Source: CAYPEL01 sp964409635 (GTDB taxonomy: Bacteria > Pseudomonadota > Gammaproteobacteria > DSM-19610). Taken from it: a stretch of 15,396 nucleotides of DNA. The position numbers were made by a program, and so were the translations under genes. The stretch lies in the NCBI GenBank assembly GCA_964409635.1, contig CAYPEL010000055.1, positions 1-15,396 on the forward strand, given 5' to 3'. How positions within the stretch are numbered: the stretch's first letter is position 1; every line of letters starts with the position of its first letter. Shown one piece after another: positions 7,797 to 15,258 of the stretch. Below the pieces are notes generated by a model. It did not search any database. It had not been told where the DNA came from and saw only the letters and a program-made list of their open reading frames with translations.

Positions 7797-8471
7797 ATGA
7801 TGAGCTTGCGTATCCTATTAATTGATGATCACACTTTGTTCCGGGTCGGGCTCGAAGGCTTACTCGCACATCGTGGTATCGAAATTGTTGCCTCAGTCAG
7901 TGATGGCCGGGAAGGCCTTGAACAAGCCCAAAACCTCAAACCGGATATTATTCTGCTGGATATGCGTATGCCGGACATAAATGGTATTGGTGTGCTAAAA
8001 CGCTTGCGTGAAAGCGATTTCCGTAAACCCATTGTCATGTTAACCACCAGCAGTGAAGAACGCGACCTGGTCGAAGCGCTACGTAATGGTGCGCAAGGTT
8101 ATTTGCTCAAAGATATGGAACCTGATGAACTGGTTCTGGCGCTACGCGATATCGTCAAAGGAAAAACCGTGGTTGCCCCCGACCTGGCGCCTATTCTTGC
8201 TAAGGTTGTGCAGGGCGATGGCAGCCTGGCAGAAGAGGCAAAACCGTTCGACAATCTAACGCCGCGTGAAGGCGAAATCCTTGGCCTGCTGGCTGAAGGA
8301 CAAAGCAACAAGGTTATTGCCCGCAACCTGGGTATTTCTGACGGCACCGTCAAATTACACGTAAAAGCCATTCTCAGAAAACTGGGTGTGCATTCGCGCG
8401 TCGAGGCGGCTGTCATAGCGGTCGAACAAGGTATGCGCGCCAACCGCGAAATGGATAGCCGTAATGGGTAA
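7797..8471 (+). CDS. NarL/FixJ-family response regulator
   Basis: The 224-residue protein has an N-terminal receiver domain: acidic pair Asp10-Asp11, phosphoacceptor Asp55 in LLDMRMPD, and the conserved Lys in YLLKDMEPDE. The C-terminal LuxR-type helix-turn-helix starts at LTPREGEIL and runs through NKVIARNLGISDGTVKLHV. It should be phosphorylated by the kinase encoded 4 nt upstream and bind DNA as a transcription regulator. Two ATG codons in a row (7797 and 7800) could start translation; the first is taken. Its targets cannot be read from the sequence. The adjacent rDsr genes are an obvious candidate given the position. Confidence 0.92.
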   Translation: MMSLRILLIDDHTLFRVGLEGLLAHRGIEIVASVSDGREGLEQAQNLKPDIILLDMRMPDINGIGVLKRLRESDFRKPIVMLTTSSEERDLVEALRNGAQGYLLKDMEPDELVLALRDIVKGKTVVAPDLAPILAKVVQGDGSLAEEAKPFDNLTPREGEILGLLAEGQSNKVIARNLGISDGTVKLHVKAILRKLGVHSRVEAAVIAVEQGMRANREMDSRNG

Positions 8472-8486
8472 TAGGTTCATTGGCGT

Positions 8487-8948
8487 ATGAAGCTAGACGA
8501 TCTTGTCGCCAAAGCACTCGAAAATATTGAAGAACTATTCCCCTGGGATCTCGAAGAAGCTTTACGCAGCAACCCTGACACCCTGCTACTCGATGTAAGG
8601 GAAGCTGAAGAATACCAGGCCATGCACATCCGTCATTCAATCAATGTGCCACGCGGAATACTCGAATCTGCCTGTGAATACGACTATGAGGACACCGTCC
8701 CTGGTCTTGTTGAAGCACGTGACAATGAAATAGTAGTTATATGCCGCTCCGGCAAACGCAGTGCGCTGGCCGCCGAAACCATGCAGTTACTCGGATATAG
8801 CCATGCCAAATCGCTTAAAACGGGGTTACGCGGATGGAGTGATTACGAACTTGAACTAATAAACAATGATGGAAATTTAGTCAGTGAAGATGAAGCTGAC
8901 GGCTATTTCACTCTGCGCTTACGCCCGGATCAACTCAGTAAAAAATAA
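8487..8948 (+). CDS. Single-domain rhodanese-like sulfurtransferase
   Basis: The 153-residue protein has one rhodanese domain: LLLDVREAEEYQAMHI, the active-site loop CRSGKRS with Cys86 as the persulfide-forming residue, and SLKTGLRGW near the end of the fold. An N-terminal extension of about 20 residues (ELFPWDLEEAL) precedes the domain and a short acidic tail follows it. No signal peptide is seen, so it is probably cytoplasmic. Rhodaneses carry sulfane sulfur, and in sulfur oxidisers others of the family help deliver sulfur to DsrEFH/DsrC by way of TusA. This gene starts 15 nt after the response regulator, so it is probably in the same transcript. A role in sulfur delivery or in sulfur sensing is inference. 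Confidence 0.88.
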   Translation: MKLDDLVAKALENIEELFPWDLEEALRSNPDTLLLDVREAEEYQAMHIRHSINVPRGILESACEYDYEDTVPGLVEARDNEIVVICRSGKRSALAAETMQLLGYSHAKSLKTGLRGWSDYELELINNDGNLVSEDEADGYFTLRLRPDQLSKK

Positions 8949-9028
8949 ATAATAAACTGCACCATAATTTATTATCTGTCAACGCTAAGGCGGGTTATCT
9001 CCGGACTCAGGATGAATACAAAACAGCC

Positions 9029-9056
9029 TTGACTCCAACCCCAGATCCCCTAATAT
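9029..9056 (+). promoter_or_regulatory. Candidate sigma-70 promoter of the sdh operon
   Basis: TTGACT (9029-9034, 5/6 to the -35 consensus) is separated by 16 nt from TAATAT (9051-9056, 4/6 to the -10 consensus). Transcription would start near 9062-9064, about 40 nt before a 32-codon ORF and 135 nt before sdhC. The rest of 8949-9101 holds only an AT-only 8-bp inverted repeat (8949-8956 with 8968-8975) just after the rhodanese stop. Confidence 0.5.
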
Positions 9057-9101
9057 GGGCGCTATCTATCTAACGGATCAGGGTCACCTGCAACAACCCG
9101 T

Positions 9102-9200
9102 ATGGTTTCTTCTGCTACTAAATATAAAGAACCCTTACCTGCCGGGAAAGCATTTCACCCTGCTCCTGAAATTGACCCTGCAATTTCACCTTTGACATGA
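9102..9200 (+). CDS. Possible 32-aa leader ORF overlapping sdhC
   Basis: An ATG at 9102 opens a 32-codon frame whose TGA (9198-9200) overlaps the sdhC ATG as ATGA. The peptide is hydrophilic and proline-rich, with KEPLPAGKAFHPAPEID in its middle, and has no membrane span. Two points favour translation: it lies just after a plausible promoter, and sdhC itself has no Shine-Dalgarno, so it may depend on coupling. Against it, the ORF has no good ribosome site at the usual distance (AGGG at 9080-9083 is 18 nt away) and the size allows chance. I do not recognise the peptide. Its frame differs from sdhC, so it is not an N-terminal extension. Confidence 0.4.
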   Translation: MVSSATKYKEPLPAGKAFHPAPEIDPAISPLT

Positions 9201-9577
9201 GCCTGACCGCGAAGCGCCCTCGCTTTCTCGACTTGCGTAAAATCAAACTGCCTTTACCAGGCATAGTTTCCATTTTGCATCGCATATCAGGTATCAACAT
9301 GGTCATAGCGATTCCATTTGGCCTTTACCTGTTTGATTTATCCTTGCACAGTGAGGCGGGTTATCACAAGGCGCTGGATTACTCAGACTCTTTGGTCTTC
9401 AAACTAGCGGCAAGTCTGATTCTCTGGTCACTCTGCCATCATTTGTTTGCCGGCATTCGTTTCCTGTTGCTGGATTTGGATATCGGCGTTGAACGCAGCC
9501 AGGCCCGCTTATCCAGTATTCTGGTATTTGTAGTATCCATCGTCATTGCGCTGCCCTTTCTAGGCGTTATCTGGTGA
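9197..9577 (+). CDS. sdhC: Succinate dehydrogenase cytochrome b556 subunit
   Basis: The 126-residue membrane protein has three hydrophobic spans. SILHRISG at 25-32 corresponds to the E. coli SILHRVSG segment, where Ser and Arg (here Ser25 and Arg29) line the ubiquinone site. His82 in LCHHLFAGIRFLLLD aligns with the haem b ligand His84 of E. coli. SdhC and SdhD anchor SdhAB to the inner membrane and pass electrons from succinate to quinone. The start at 9197 gives the usual N-terminal length, with the basic LTAKRPRFLDLRKIKLP before the first span. The gene ends in a GTGA overlap with sdhD. Confidence 0.95.
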   Translation: MSLTAKRPRFLDLRKIKLPLPGIVSILHRISGINMVIAIPFGLYLFDLSLHSEAGYHKALDYSDSLVFKLAASLILWSLCHHLFAGIRFLLLDLDIGVERSQARLSSILVFVVSIVIALPFLGVIW

Positions 9578-9915
9578 GCAGGCAATTAAGCGGATTATAT
9601 GCCTGGGCCGTACAAAGACTGACTGCTCTGTACATTGGATTATTCCTGATTTCGGCTGGTATCACATTACTGATTAAAGGCGCACCCGCTTCCTATTCAG
9701 GCTGGCATGGACTCTGGTCTTCGCCGCTTCTCAATCTGGCTATGCTGGTCTTCGTGCTTGCCCTGCTATTACACGCCTGGGTCGGTATACGTGATGTCAT
9801 CCTGGACTATGTTCACTTTGTGGCATTGCGCTTCACCTTGTTGAGCCTGTTTGCTTTAGGCCTGTTGGCAAGTGGTCTTTGGGCTGCGCGCATCTTATTT
9901 AATCTTATGGAGTAA
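9574..9915 (+). CDS. sdhD: Succinate dehydrogenase hydrophobic membrane anchor subunit
   Basis: The 113-residue protein has three membrane spans. It carries HAWVGIRDVILDYV, matching the E. coli SdhD segment that includes the haem-region His71 and the quinone-site Asp82-Tyr83 (here His67, Asp78 and Tyr79). It starts with GTG at 9574, overlapping the sdhC stop as GTGA, so translation is probably coupled. No ATG in frame gives a better start. The gene lies between sdhC and sdhA in the normal operon order. Confidence 0.94.
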   Translation: MSRQLSGLYAWAVQRLTALYIGLFLISAGITLLIKGAPASYSGWHGLWSSPLLNLAMLVFVLALLLHAWVGIRDVILDYVHFVALRFTLLSLFALGLLASGLWAARILFNLME

Positions 9916-9921
9916 CAGCGA

Positions 9922-11685
9922 GTGAGTTCTATGCAGGTCAGCCAATTTGATGCCCTGGTAATCGGCGCCGGTGGTGGCGGCATGCGTGCGGCACTGCAAC
10001 TCGCGCATGCGGATGCAAAAGTAGCAGTGGTCTCGAAAGTCTTTCCGACCCGCTCGCACACTGTCGCCGCTCAAGGCGGCATTAATGCCGCACTGGCCAA
10101 TGTATTACCCGACGATTGGCACTGGCACATGTTCGACACTGTCAAGGGTAGCGATTACCTGGGCGACCAAGATGCCATCGAGCACATGTGTAGGCTCGCA
10201 CCGCAGGTGGTTTATGAGCTTGAGCACACGGGCGTCCCCTTCTCCCGTCTCGACAACGGACGGATATACCAACGCCGCTTCGGCGGCCAAAGTCAGAATT
10301 TTGGAGGCGAACAGGCGGCTCGTACCTGTGCAGCAGCTGACCGCACCGGCCATGCCATAGTGCATACGCTGTACCAGCAAAACCTGCAAGCAAAAACACA
10401 CTTCTTTGATGAATTCTTTGCCGTCGATCTGATCAAGGACGATGATGGCCATATACTCGGCGCCTTGATCCTGTGTATTGAAACAGGTGAAACACAAATA
10501 ATCCATGCCACAACCACCCTCCTAGCAACTGGCGGTGGCGGACAGTTGTTCCGCACCAATACCAATGCCCTGATCAATACCGGTGATGGCGTTGCCATGG
10601 CCATGCGGGCCGGTGTGCCCGCTCAGGACATGGAATTTTTTCAGTTCCACCCAACCGGCATCGCCGGTAAAGGTATGCTGATCACAGAAGGTGCACGCGG
10701 CGAAGGCGGTTATCTGCTCAACGCCGATGGTGAACGGTTTATGGAACGCTATGCACCAAATGCCAAGGATCTAGCCAGCCGTGATGTGGTGAGCCGCGCC
10801 ATTTTCACTGAAATAAAAGAAGGCCGTGGCTGTGGTACCAACCAGGATCACGTCTACCTGAAACTGGATCACATTGGTGATATCGTAAAAAAACGCCTGC
10901 CCGCAATTCGCAGCAGCTGCATTTCTTTTACCGGAATCGACCCGGTCGATGCGCCCATCCCAGTCTACCCAACGGCACATTATATGATGGGCGGCATACC
11001 CACCGACCGCTTTGGCCAGGTTGTCAGCCCCTACGGCCAGGGGCCGGAAGTTCCAGTGCCAGGCCTGTACGCCGCAGGAGAATGTGCCTGCGTATCGATC
11101 CACGGCGCCAACCGGCTAGGCGGTAACTCCTTACTCGATATTCTGGTTTTTGGCCGTGAAGCCGCTAACAATATGCTTGCGGCCATCCAGGAATCCACCG
11201 CTCACAGGCCGTTAAACCAACCCAGCATTGATCGCGCCCTTGCCCGGCTCGACCGCTGGGAGAACAAAGGTAAAGGTGAATCCATTGACCAGCTCAAAGC
11301 GGAACTGCAAAAGACAATGGAAGAATATTGTGGTGTATACAGAGATAACGCCACCCTGACAACAGGTGTGGAAAAAGTAACCGCACTCGCGGCACGGCTA
11401 TCCGATGCTAGACTGACAGACCATAGCAAAATATTTAATACCGCCCGTATAGAAGCGCTGGAGTTAGAAAATCTGATGGAGATTGCACTGGCAACTATTA
11501 TTTCTGCCCAAGCCAGAAAGGAAAGCCGCGGCGCACATTCTCACGTTGAACACACTGAACGCGATGATAAGGCCTGGCTCAAACATAGTTTGTATTTCAG
11601 CGAAGACAGGCGCCTGGATTACAAACCAGTCCGTACCAAGCCGTTGACGGTTGATTCCTTTCCGCCTAAACCTAGAGTCTACTGA
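9922..11685 (+). CDS. sdhA: Succinate dehydrogenase flavoprotein subunit
   Basis: The 587-residue protein has the FAD Rossmann motif VIGAGGGGMRAAL. RSHTVAAQGG contains His46, which aligns with the histidine that binds FAD covalently. HPTGIAGKG and GARGEGGYLLN line the dicarboxylate site, and SRDVVSRAI includes the likely catalytic Arg287. It oxidises succinate to fumarate on the cytoplasmic face. The GTG at 9922 is preferred because GGAG (9909-9912) lies 9 nt upstream. The ATG at 9931 would be 18 nt away. Length and motifs match proteobacterial SdhA. sdhE in the same operon encodes the factor that helps attach the FAD. Confidence 0.97.
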   Translation: MSSMQVSQFDALVIGAGGGGMRAALQLAHADAKVAVVSKVFPTRSHTVAAQGGINAALANVLPDDWHWHMFDTVKGSDYLGDQDAIEHMCRLAPQVVYELEHTGVPFSRLDNGRIYQRRFGGQSQNFGGEQAARTCAAADRTGHAIVHTLYQQNLQAKTHFFDEFFAVDLIKDDDGHILGALILCIETGETQIIHATTTLLATGGGGQLFRTNTNALINTGDGVAMAMRAGVPAQDMEFFQFHPTGIAGKGMLITEGARGEGGYLLNADGERFMERYAPNAKDLASRDVVSRAIFTEIKEGRGCGTNQDHVYLKLDHIGDIVKKRLPAIRSSCISFTGIDPVDAPIPVYPTAHYMMGGIPTDRFGQVVSPYGQGPEVPVPGLYAAGECACVSIHGANRLGGNSLLDILVFGREAANNMLAAIQESTAHRPLNQPSIDRALARLDRWENKGKGESIDQLKAELQKTMEEYCGVYRDNATLTTGVEKVTALAARLSDARLTDHSKIFNTARIEALELENLMEIALATIISAQARKESRGAHSHVEHTERDDKAWLKHSLYFSEDRRLDYKPVRTKPLTVDSFPPKPRVY

Positions 11686-11699
11686 TTAAGGATCCCGTC

Positions 11700-12395
11700 A
11701 TGAAATTTATGATCCAACGCTTTAACCCCGAGCAAGACACCAAACCCTACATGCAAGCATATCAACTGGATAGTGTGGAACCAGGTGCCATGCTGCTCGA
11801 TGCCTTACTGGCAATCAAAGTGCAGGATTCGACGCTAAGCTTTCGGCGTTCCTGCGGTGAAGGCGTTTGCGGGTCAGACAGTATGAACATCAATGGCCGA
11901 AATGGACTAGCCTGCCTGACGCCGGTTAACGAATTAAAACAACCGATTGAAATACGGCCTTTACCGGGCCAGCCTATCATCCGCGATCTGGTTATTGACC
12001 AGGAACCCTTTTTCAAACAGTACAAAGCGGCAAAGCCTTGGCTGAAAACCTTCGACAATGATCCAGAAAAAGAACGCCTGCAAAGTCCAGCAGACCGTGA
12101 CAAGCTCGATGGCCTTTACGAATGCATCCTTTGTGCCTGCTGTTCCGCCGCCTGCCCTTCGTTCTGGTGGAACCCGGACAAGTTCCTCGGCCCTGCCGCC
12201 CTGTTACAGGCCTGCCGGTTTATCGAGGACAGCCGTGATCAGGCCACGGAACAACGCCTGGATGAGCTAGAAGGCGCCTATAAACTCTATCGCTGTCACA
12301 GCATTATGAACTGTGTTGACGTGTGCCCTAAACAGCTCAGCCCCACCAAAGCCATTGGTACAATCCGGAAACGCATGCTGCAAAATGGTATATAG
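11700..12395 (+). CDS. sdhB: Succinate dehydrogenase iron-sulfur subunit
   Basis: The 231-residue protein carries the three clusters of complex II. The [2Fe-2S] ligands are in CGEGVCGSD followed by GLAC. The [4Fe-4S] motif is CILCACCSAACP. The [3Fe-4S] motif is CHSIMNCVDVCP, together with the third Cys of the preceding group. PSFWWN corresponds to the conserved tryptophans near the quinone site. An AAGGA ribosome site precedes ATG 11700. The stop codon is directly followed by the sdhE start with no gap. Confidence 0.97.
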   Translation: MKFMIQRFNPEQDTKPYMQAYQLDSVEPGAMLLDALLAIKVQDSTLSFRRSCGEGVCGSDSMNINGRNGLACLTPVNELKQPIEIRPLPGQPIIRDLVIDQEPFFKQYKAAKPWLKTFDNDPEKERLQSPADRDKLDGLYECILCACCSAACPSFWWNPDKFLGPAALLQACRFIEDSRDQATEQRLDELEGAYKLYRCHSIMNCVDVCPKQLSPTKAIGTIRKRMLQNGI

Positions 12396-12644
12396 ATGGA
12401 CGAACGTACGGTAGCCAGACTCCGTTGGGCTTGCCGGCGCGGTATGCTGGAACTGGATGTTTGGCTGCTGTCTTATCTGGACAATAGCTACCCTCAGGCA
12501 ACACACAAAGAAAAACAAGATTTTGAACAACTACTAGACTTTCATGACCAGGATCTGTTTGACTGGCTGATGGGCAACACGCAGCCAACTGATAAGAATC
12601 TGCTGTATATAATAGACTGCATCCGTTCTTCAACTCGGATTTAG
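12396..12644 (+). CDS. sdhE: SdhE/CptB-family FAD assembly factor
   Basis: This 82-residue protein has the family motif RRGMLELD (RGxxE), the FAD-attachment signature of SdhE/Sdh5, and the length of E. coli SdhE. It promotes covalent flavinylation of SdhA. The start codon follows the sdhB stop with no intervening base, so the two are probably translationally coupled. In E. coli the gene is away from sdhCDAB. Here the chaperone is made with its client. Confidence 0.9.
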   Translation: MDERTVARLRWACRRGMLELDVWLLSYLDNSYPQATHKEKQDFEQLLDFHDQDLFDWLMGNTQPTDKNLLYIIDCIRSSTRI

Positions 12645-12695
12645 TCGCCCTTGTCGTGTTAAATGAAAGTAATAACGCCTAATCGGTTTTGTGTG

Positions 12696-12747
12696 GGGTA
12701 GGTGAAACCCATCATTCTCAGCGGCATTTGGTAGATTTCATCCACCC
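12696..12747. repeat. Degenerate REP-like hairpin upstream of glcB
   Basis: GGGTAGGTGAAA (12696-12707) pairs with TTTCATCCACCC (12736-12747) with one mismatch and one G-T wobble, across a 28-nt loop. The arms recall GTAGG-type REP sequences but are worn. The rest of the 138-nt gap between sdhE and glcB holds no ORF and no clear terminator. Confidence 0.35.
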
Positions 12748-12782
12748 TTGTACAACCTTCTGTTTATGGGACAGCTGTCACT

Positions 12783-14966
12783 ATGACTGACTACATCAAA
12801 ATCGCAAACCTGCAAATAGCCAAACCACTCTACGATTTCATGGCACAGGAAGCCCTGCCCGGCAGCGGTCTGGATACGGAATCATTCTGGCAGGCAATGA
12901 GCGGTGTGCTCAACGACTTCGGCCCCAGCAACGCCAAATTACTGCAAACGCGCGATGCGCTACAGAACAAGATTGATAGTTGGCACCTGCAACATAAAGC
13001 ACAACCACATGACGCGAAAGCCTATAAGCAATACCTGATTGAAATTGGTTATTTATTACCTGAAGGTAATGACTTTCAGATCACCACAGAAAACACCGAT
13101 CGAGAAATAAGCACCATTGCCGGACCCCAACTTGTAGTCCCCGTCAACAATGCCCGTTACGCACTGAACGCAGCCAATGCCCGTTGGGGCAGCCTGTATG
13201 ATGCCTTCTACGGTACCGATGTTATTGCAGAAAAACCGGGGTTAGAAAAAGGCACTGCCTACAACCCAAAGCGCGGTGAAGAAGTTGTGCTGCTGGCAGC
13301 CGAGTTTCTCGATGCAGCAGTACCACTACAACAGGGTAGCCATAAAGATGCTGTAAGTTACGAGCTTGATAGGTCAGGCAATAAAATACATGCCCTAGTT
13401 AGGCTTAAATATGGCGAGACAATAACACTGAAAAACACGGCACAATTTGTAGGCTACACTGAAAAAGAAAATATAACATCACTCCTGTTCAAAAATAACA
13501 ACCTGCATATCGATATACAGTTTGACTCGGAACATACAGTGGGTAAAGCCCACCCCGCAGGTATACGGGATGTCATCCTCGAATCTGCCATAACCACTAT
13601 TCAGGATTGTGAAGACTCCGTGGCCGCAGTCGACGCTGTAGACAAGGTACAAGTATACCGCAACTGGTTGGGTTTAATGCAGGGCGATCTGACCATCAGT
13701 TTCAAGAAAAATGGGCGCAAACAGACCCGGGCACTCAACCAAGACCGCGTCTATAGAACGCCCGATGGCAAAGAAATTAAACTATCTGGACGCAGCCTGA
13801 TGCTGATAAGAAATGTCGGCTTGCACATGATGACTGATGCCGTATTAATGCAAGATGGCAAACCGGTTCCTGAAGGAATCCTGGATGCGCTAATAACCTG
13901 CCTGATAGCTAAGCGCGATATAGACGGGCTAGGTCATTACCAAAACAGTAAGTCTGGAAGTATCTATATCGTCAAACCTAAACTACACGGCCCCGATGAA
14001 GTCAGCTTCACCGTTAAATTATTCAGCCAGATTGAGAAAGCTCTTGGCTTATCTCATAACACGCTTAAGCTTGGTATTATGGATGAAGAGCGGCGCACCA
14101 CAGTAAACTTAAAAGCTTGTATCAGTGCCGCTAGCGAACGCGTTATCTTTATCAATACAGGATTTCTTGATCGCACTGGCGATGAAATACACACCAGCAT
14201 GGAGGCAGGCCCGGTTGTATGTAAGGCTACTATGAAAAACACGGCTTGGATGCAGGCCTATGAGGACTGGAACGTTGACATTGGTTTGGCTTGCGGATTC
14301 AAAGGAAAGGCACAAATCGGCAAAGGCATGTGGGCGATACCTGATCAGATGGCTGCTCTGCTCAAAAATAAAATCGAACACCCAGCCTCTGGGGCAAACT
14401 GTGCCTGGGTGCCCTCACCAACAGCAGCCACGTTGCACGCTATTCACTATCACCAAATCAACGTAACCGAACAACAGATAAAACTTACAAATAGACAACG
14501 CGCCAGCATAGACACAATTCTTGAAATTCCGATTCTGAGAATCCCAAACTCACTGAGCCAGGAAGAGATCCAACAGGAGCTAGATAATAACGCACAAGGT
14601 ATTCTAGGCTATGTGGTACGTTGGATTGATCAGGGCATTGGCTGTTCAAAAGTCCCGGATATAAATAATATTGGATTGATGGAAGATCGCGCTACCTTAC
14701 GCATCTCTAGTCAGCATATCGCTAATTGGTTACATCATGATATTTGCAGCAGGGTACGGGTTATTGATACCTTTAAGCGTATGGCGTTAATCGTTGATCG
14801 ACAAAACAGCAACGACCCTAAATACAATTCAATGTCACCCGACTATAATGGCATAGCCTTTACGACGGCGCTTGAACTGGCGCTTGAAGGCAAGCAACAA
14901 GCTAATGGTTACACAGAATTTATTCTGCAAAGTAATAGGCGCATATTAAAAACACATGCGATATAG
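12783..14966 (+). CDS. glcB: Malate synthase G
   Basis: The 727-residue protein is close in length and sequence to E. coli GlcB (723 aa). SLMLIRNVGLHMMTDAV contains the catalytic Arg343. FLDRTGDEIHTSMEAGP marks the acetyl-CoA and Mg region. MEDRATLRISSQHIANWL contains Asp635, equivalent to the catalytic base. The C-terminus ends with NGYTEFILQSNRR, like the family NGYTEPLLH. It condenses glyoxylate with acetyl-CoA to make malate in the cytoplasm. No isocitrate lyase or glycolate oxidase gene is beside it, so the source of glyoxylate is not shown here. A weak GGGA lies 11 nt before the ATG. It is probably its own transcription unit. Confidence 0.96.
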   Translation: MTDYIKIANLQIAKPLYDFMAQEALPGSGLDTESFWQAMSGVLNDFGPSNAKLLQTRDALQNKIDSWHLQHKAQPHDAKAYKQYLIEIGYLLPEGNDFQITTENTDREISTIAGPQLVVPVNNARYALNAANARWGSLYDAFYGTDVIAEKPGLEKGTAYNPKRGEEVVLLAAEFLDAAVPLQQGSHKDAVSYELDRSGNKIHALVRLKYGETITLKNTAQFVGYTEKENITSLLFKNNNLHIDIQFDSEHTVGKAHPAGIRDVILESAITTIQDCEDSVAAVDAVDKVQVYRNWLGLMQGDLTISFKKNGRKQTRALNQDRVYRTPDGKEIKLSGRSLMLIRNVGLHMMTDAVLMQDGKPVPEGILDALITCLIAKRDIDGLGHYQNSKSGSIYIVKPKLHGPDEVSFTVKLFSQIEKALGLSHNTLKLGIMDEERRTTVNLKACISAASERVIFINTGFLDRTGDEIHTSMEAGPVVCKATMKNTAWMQAYEDWNVDIGLACGFKGKAQIGKGMWAIPDQMAALLKNKIEHPASGANCAWVPSPTAATLHAIHYHQINVTEQQIKLTNRQRASIDTILEIPILRIPNSLSQEEIQQELDNNAQGILGYVVRWIDQGIGCSKVPDINNIGLMEDRATLRISSQHIANWLHHDICSRVRVIDTFKRMALIVDRQNSNDPKYNSMSPDYNGIAFTTALELALEGKQQANGYTEFILQSNRRILKTHAI

Positions 14967-15258
14967 CCATAAACCATTTAGGGGATAATCTGCGAGCAAC
15001 AGGAACTATATTTTGAGGTGAGCTAACACTTCTAAATTATTTCTTTATAGAAAAATTAACAATAGATTAATATTAGAGACTGGTTATATACAAGAGTAAA
15101 AGGGTATTAATTCAGTATGTTGGCGTGCCCCCTTCTTTTTCAAGAAATGTATTTTTTATGTTCGATTGACATTACACTATCAGTCAAAGAGAATTGTCAA
15201 AAGAATTAAAATACCAGATCGTCTCTATAAACTGAACTTAAAATCAAGAGAAGCCACC
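14967..15258. other. AT-rich intergenic region
   Basis: This 292-nt gap is clearly richer in A and T than the flanking genes. It contains a weak hairpin (15035-15057: AATT and TTTCT pairing with AGAAA and AATT around loop TTAT, one bulged A). No ORF with a ribosome site is seen and no good intrinsic terminator for glcB. A candidate promoter near 15166-15194 is listed separately. Confidence 0.5.
15166..15194 (+). promoter_or_regulatory. Candidate sigma-70 promoter for the cysteine-rich secreted protein
   Basis: A perfect TTGACA (15166-15171) is followed after 17 nt by GAGAAT (15189-15194, 4/6 to the -10 consensus). This is about 65 nt upstream of the start codon at 15259. TTGAC and GTCAA also form a short dyad around this site. 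Confidence 0.4.

Noticed and set aside
8949..8975. ATAATAAA/TTTATTAT inverted repeat as a terminator after the rhodanese gene
   Set aside because: The stem has only A-T pairs and no following T tract, so it would be unstable.
10105..10506. Minus-strand frames inside sdhA (also 10142-10399, 10293-10604 and 10771-11103)
   Set aside because: Several overlapping frames in different phases are typical of shadow frames of a GC-biased gene; sdhA itself is unmistakable.
15098..15145. AAGGG ... CCCTT with a following CTTTTT as a terminator of glcB
   Set aside because: The stem is only about 5 bp with a loop of over 25 nt, too weak to support.
15117..15209. 30-codon ORF in the AT-rich gap
   Set aside because: No ribosome site, and it overlaps the candidate promoter; it looks like chance.
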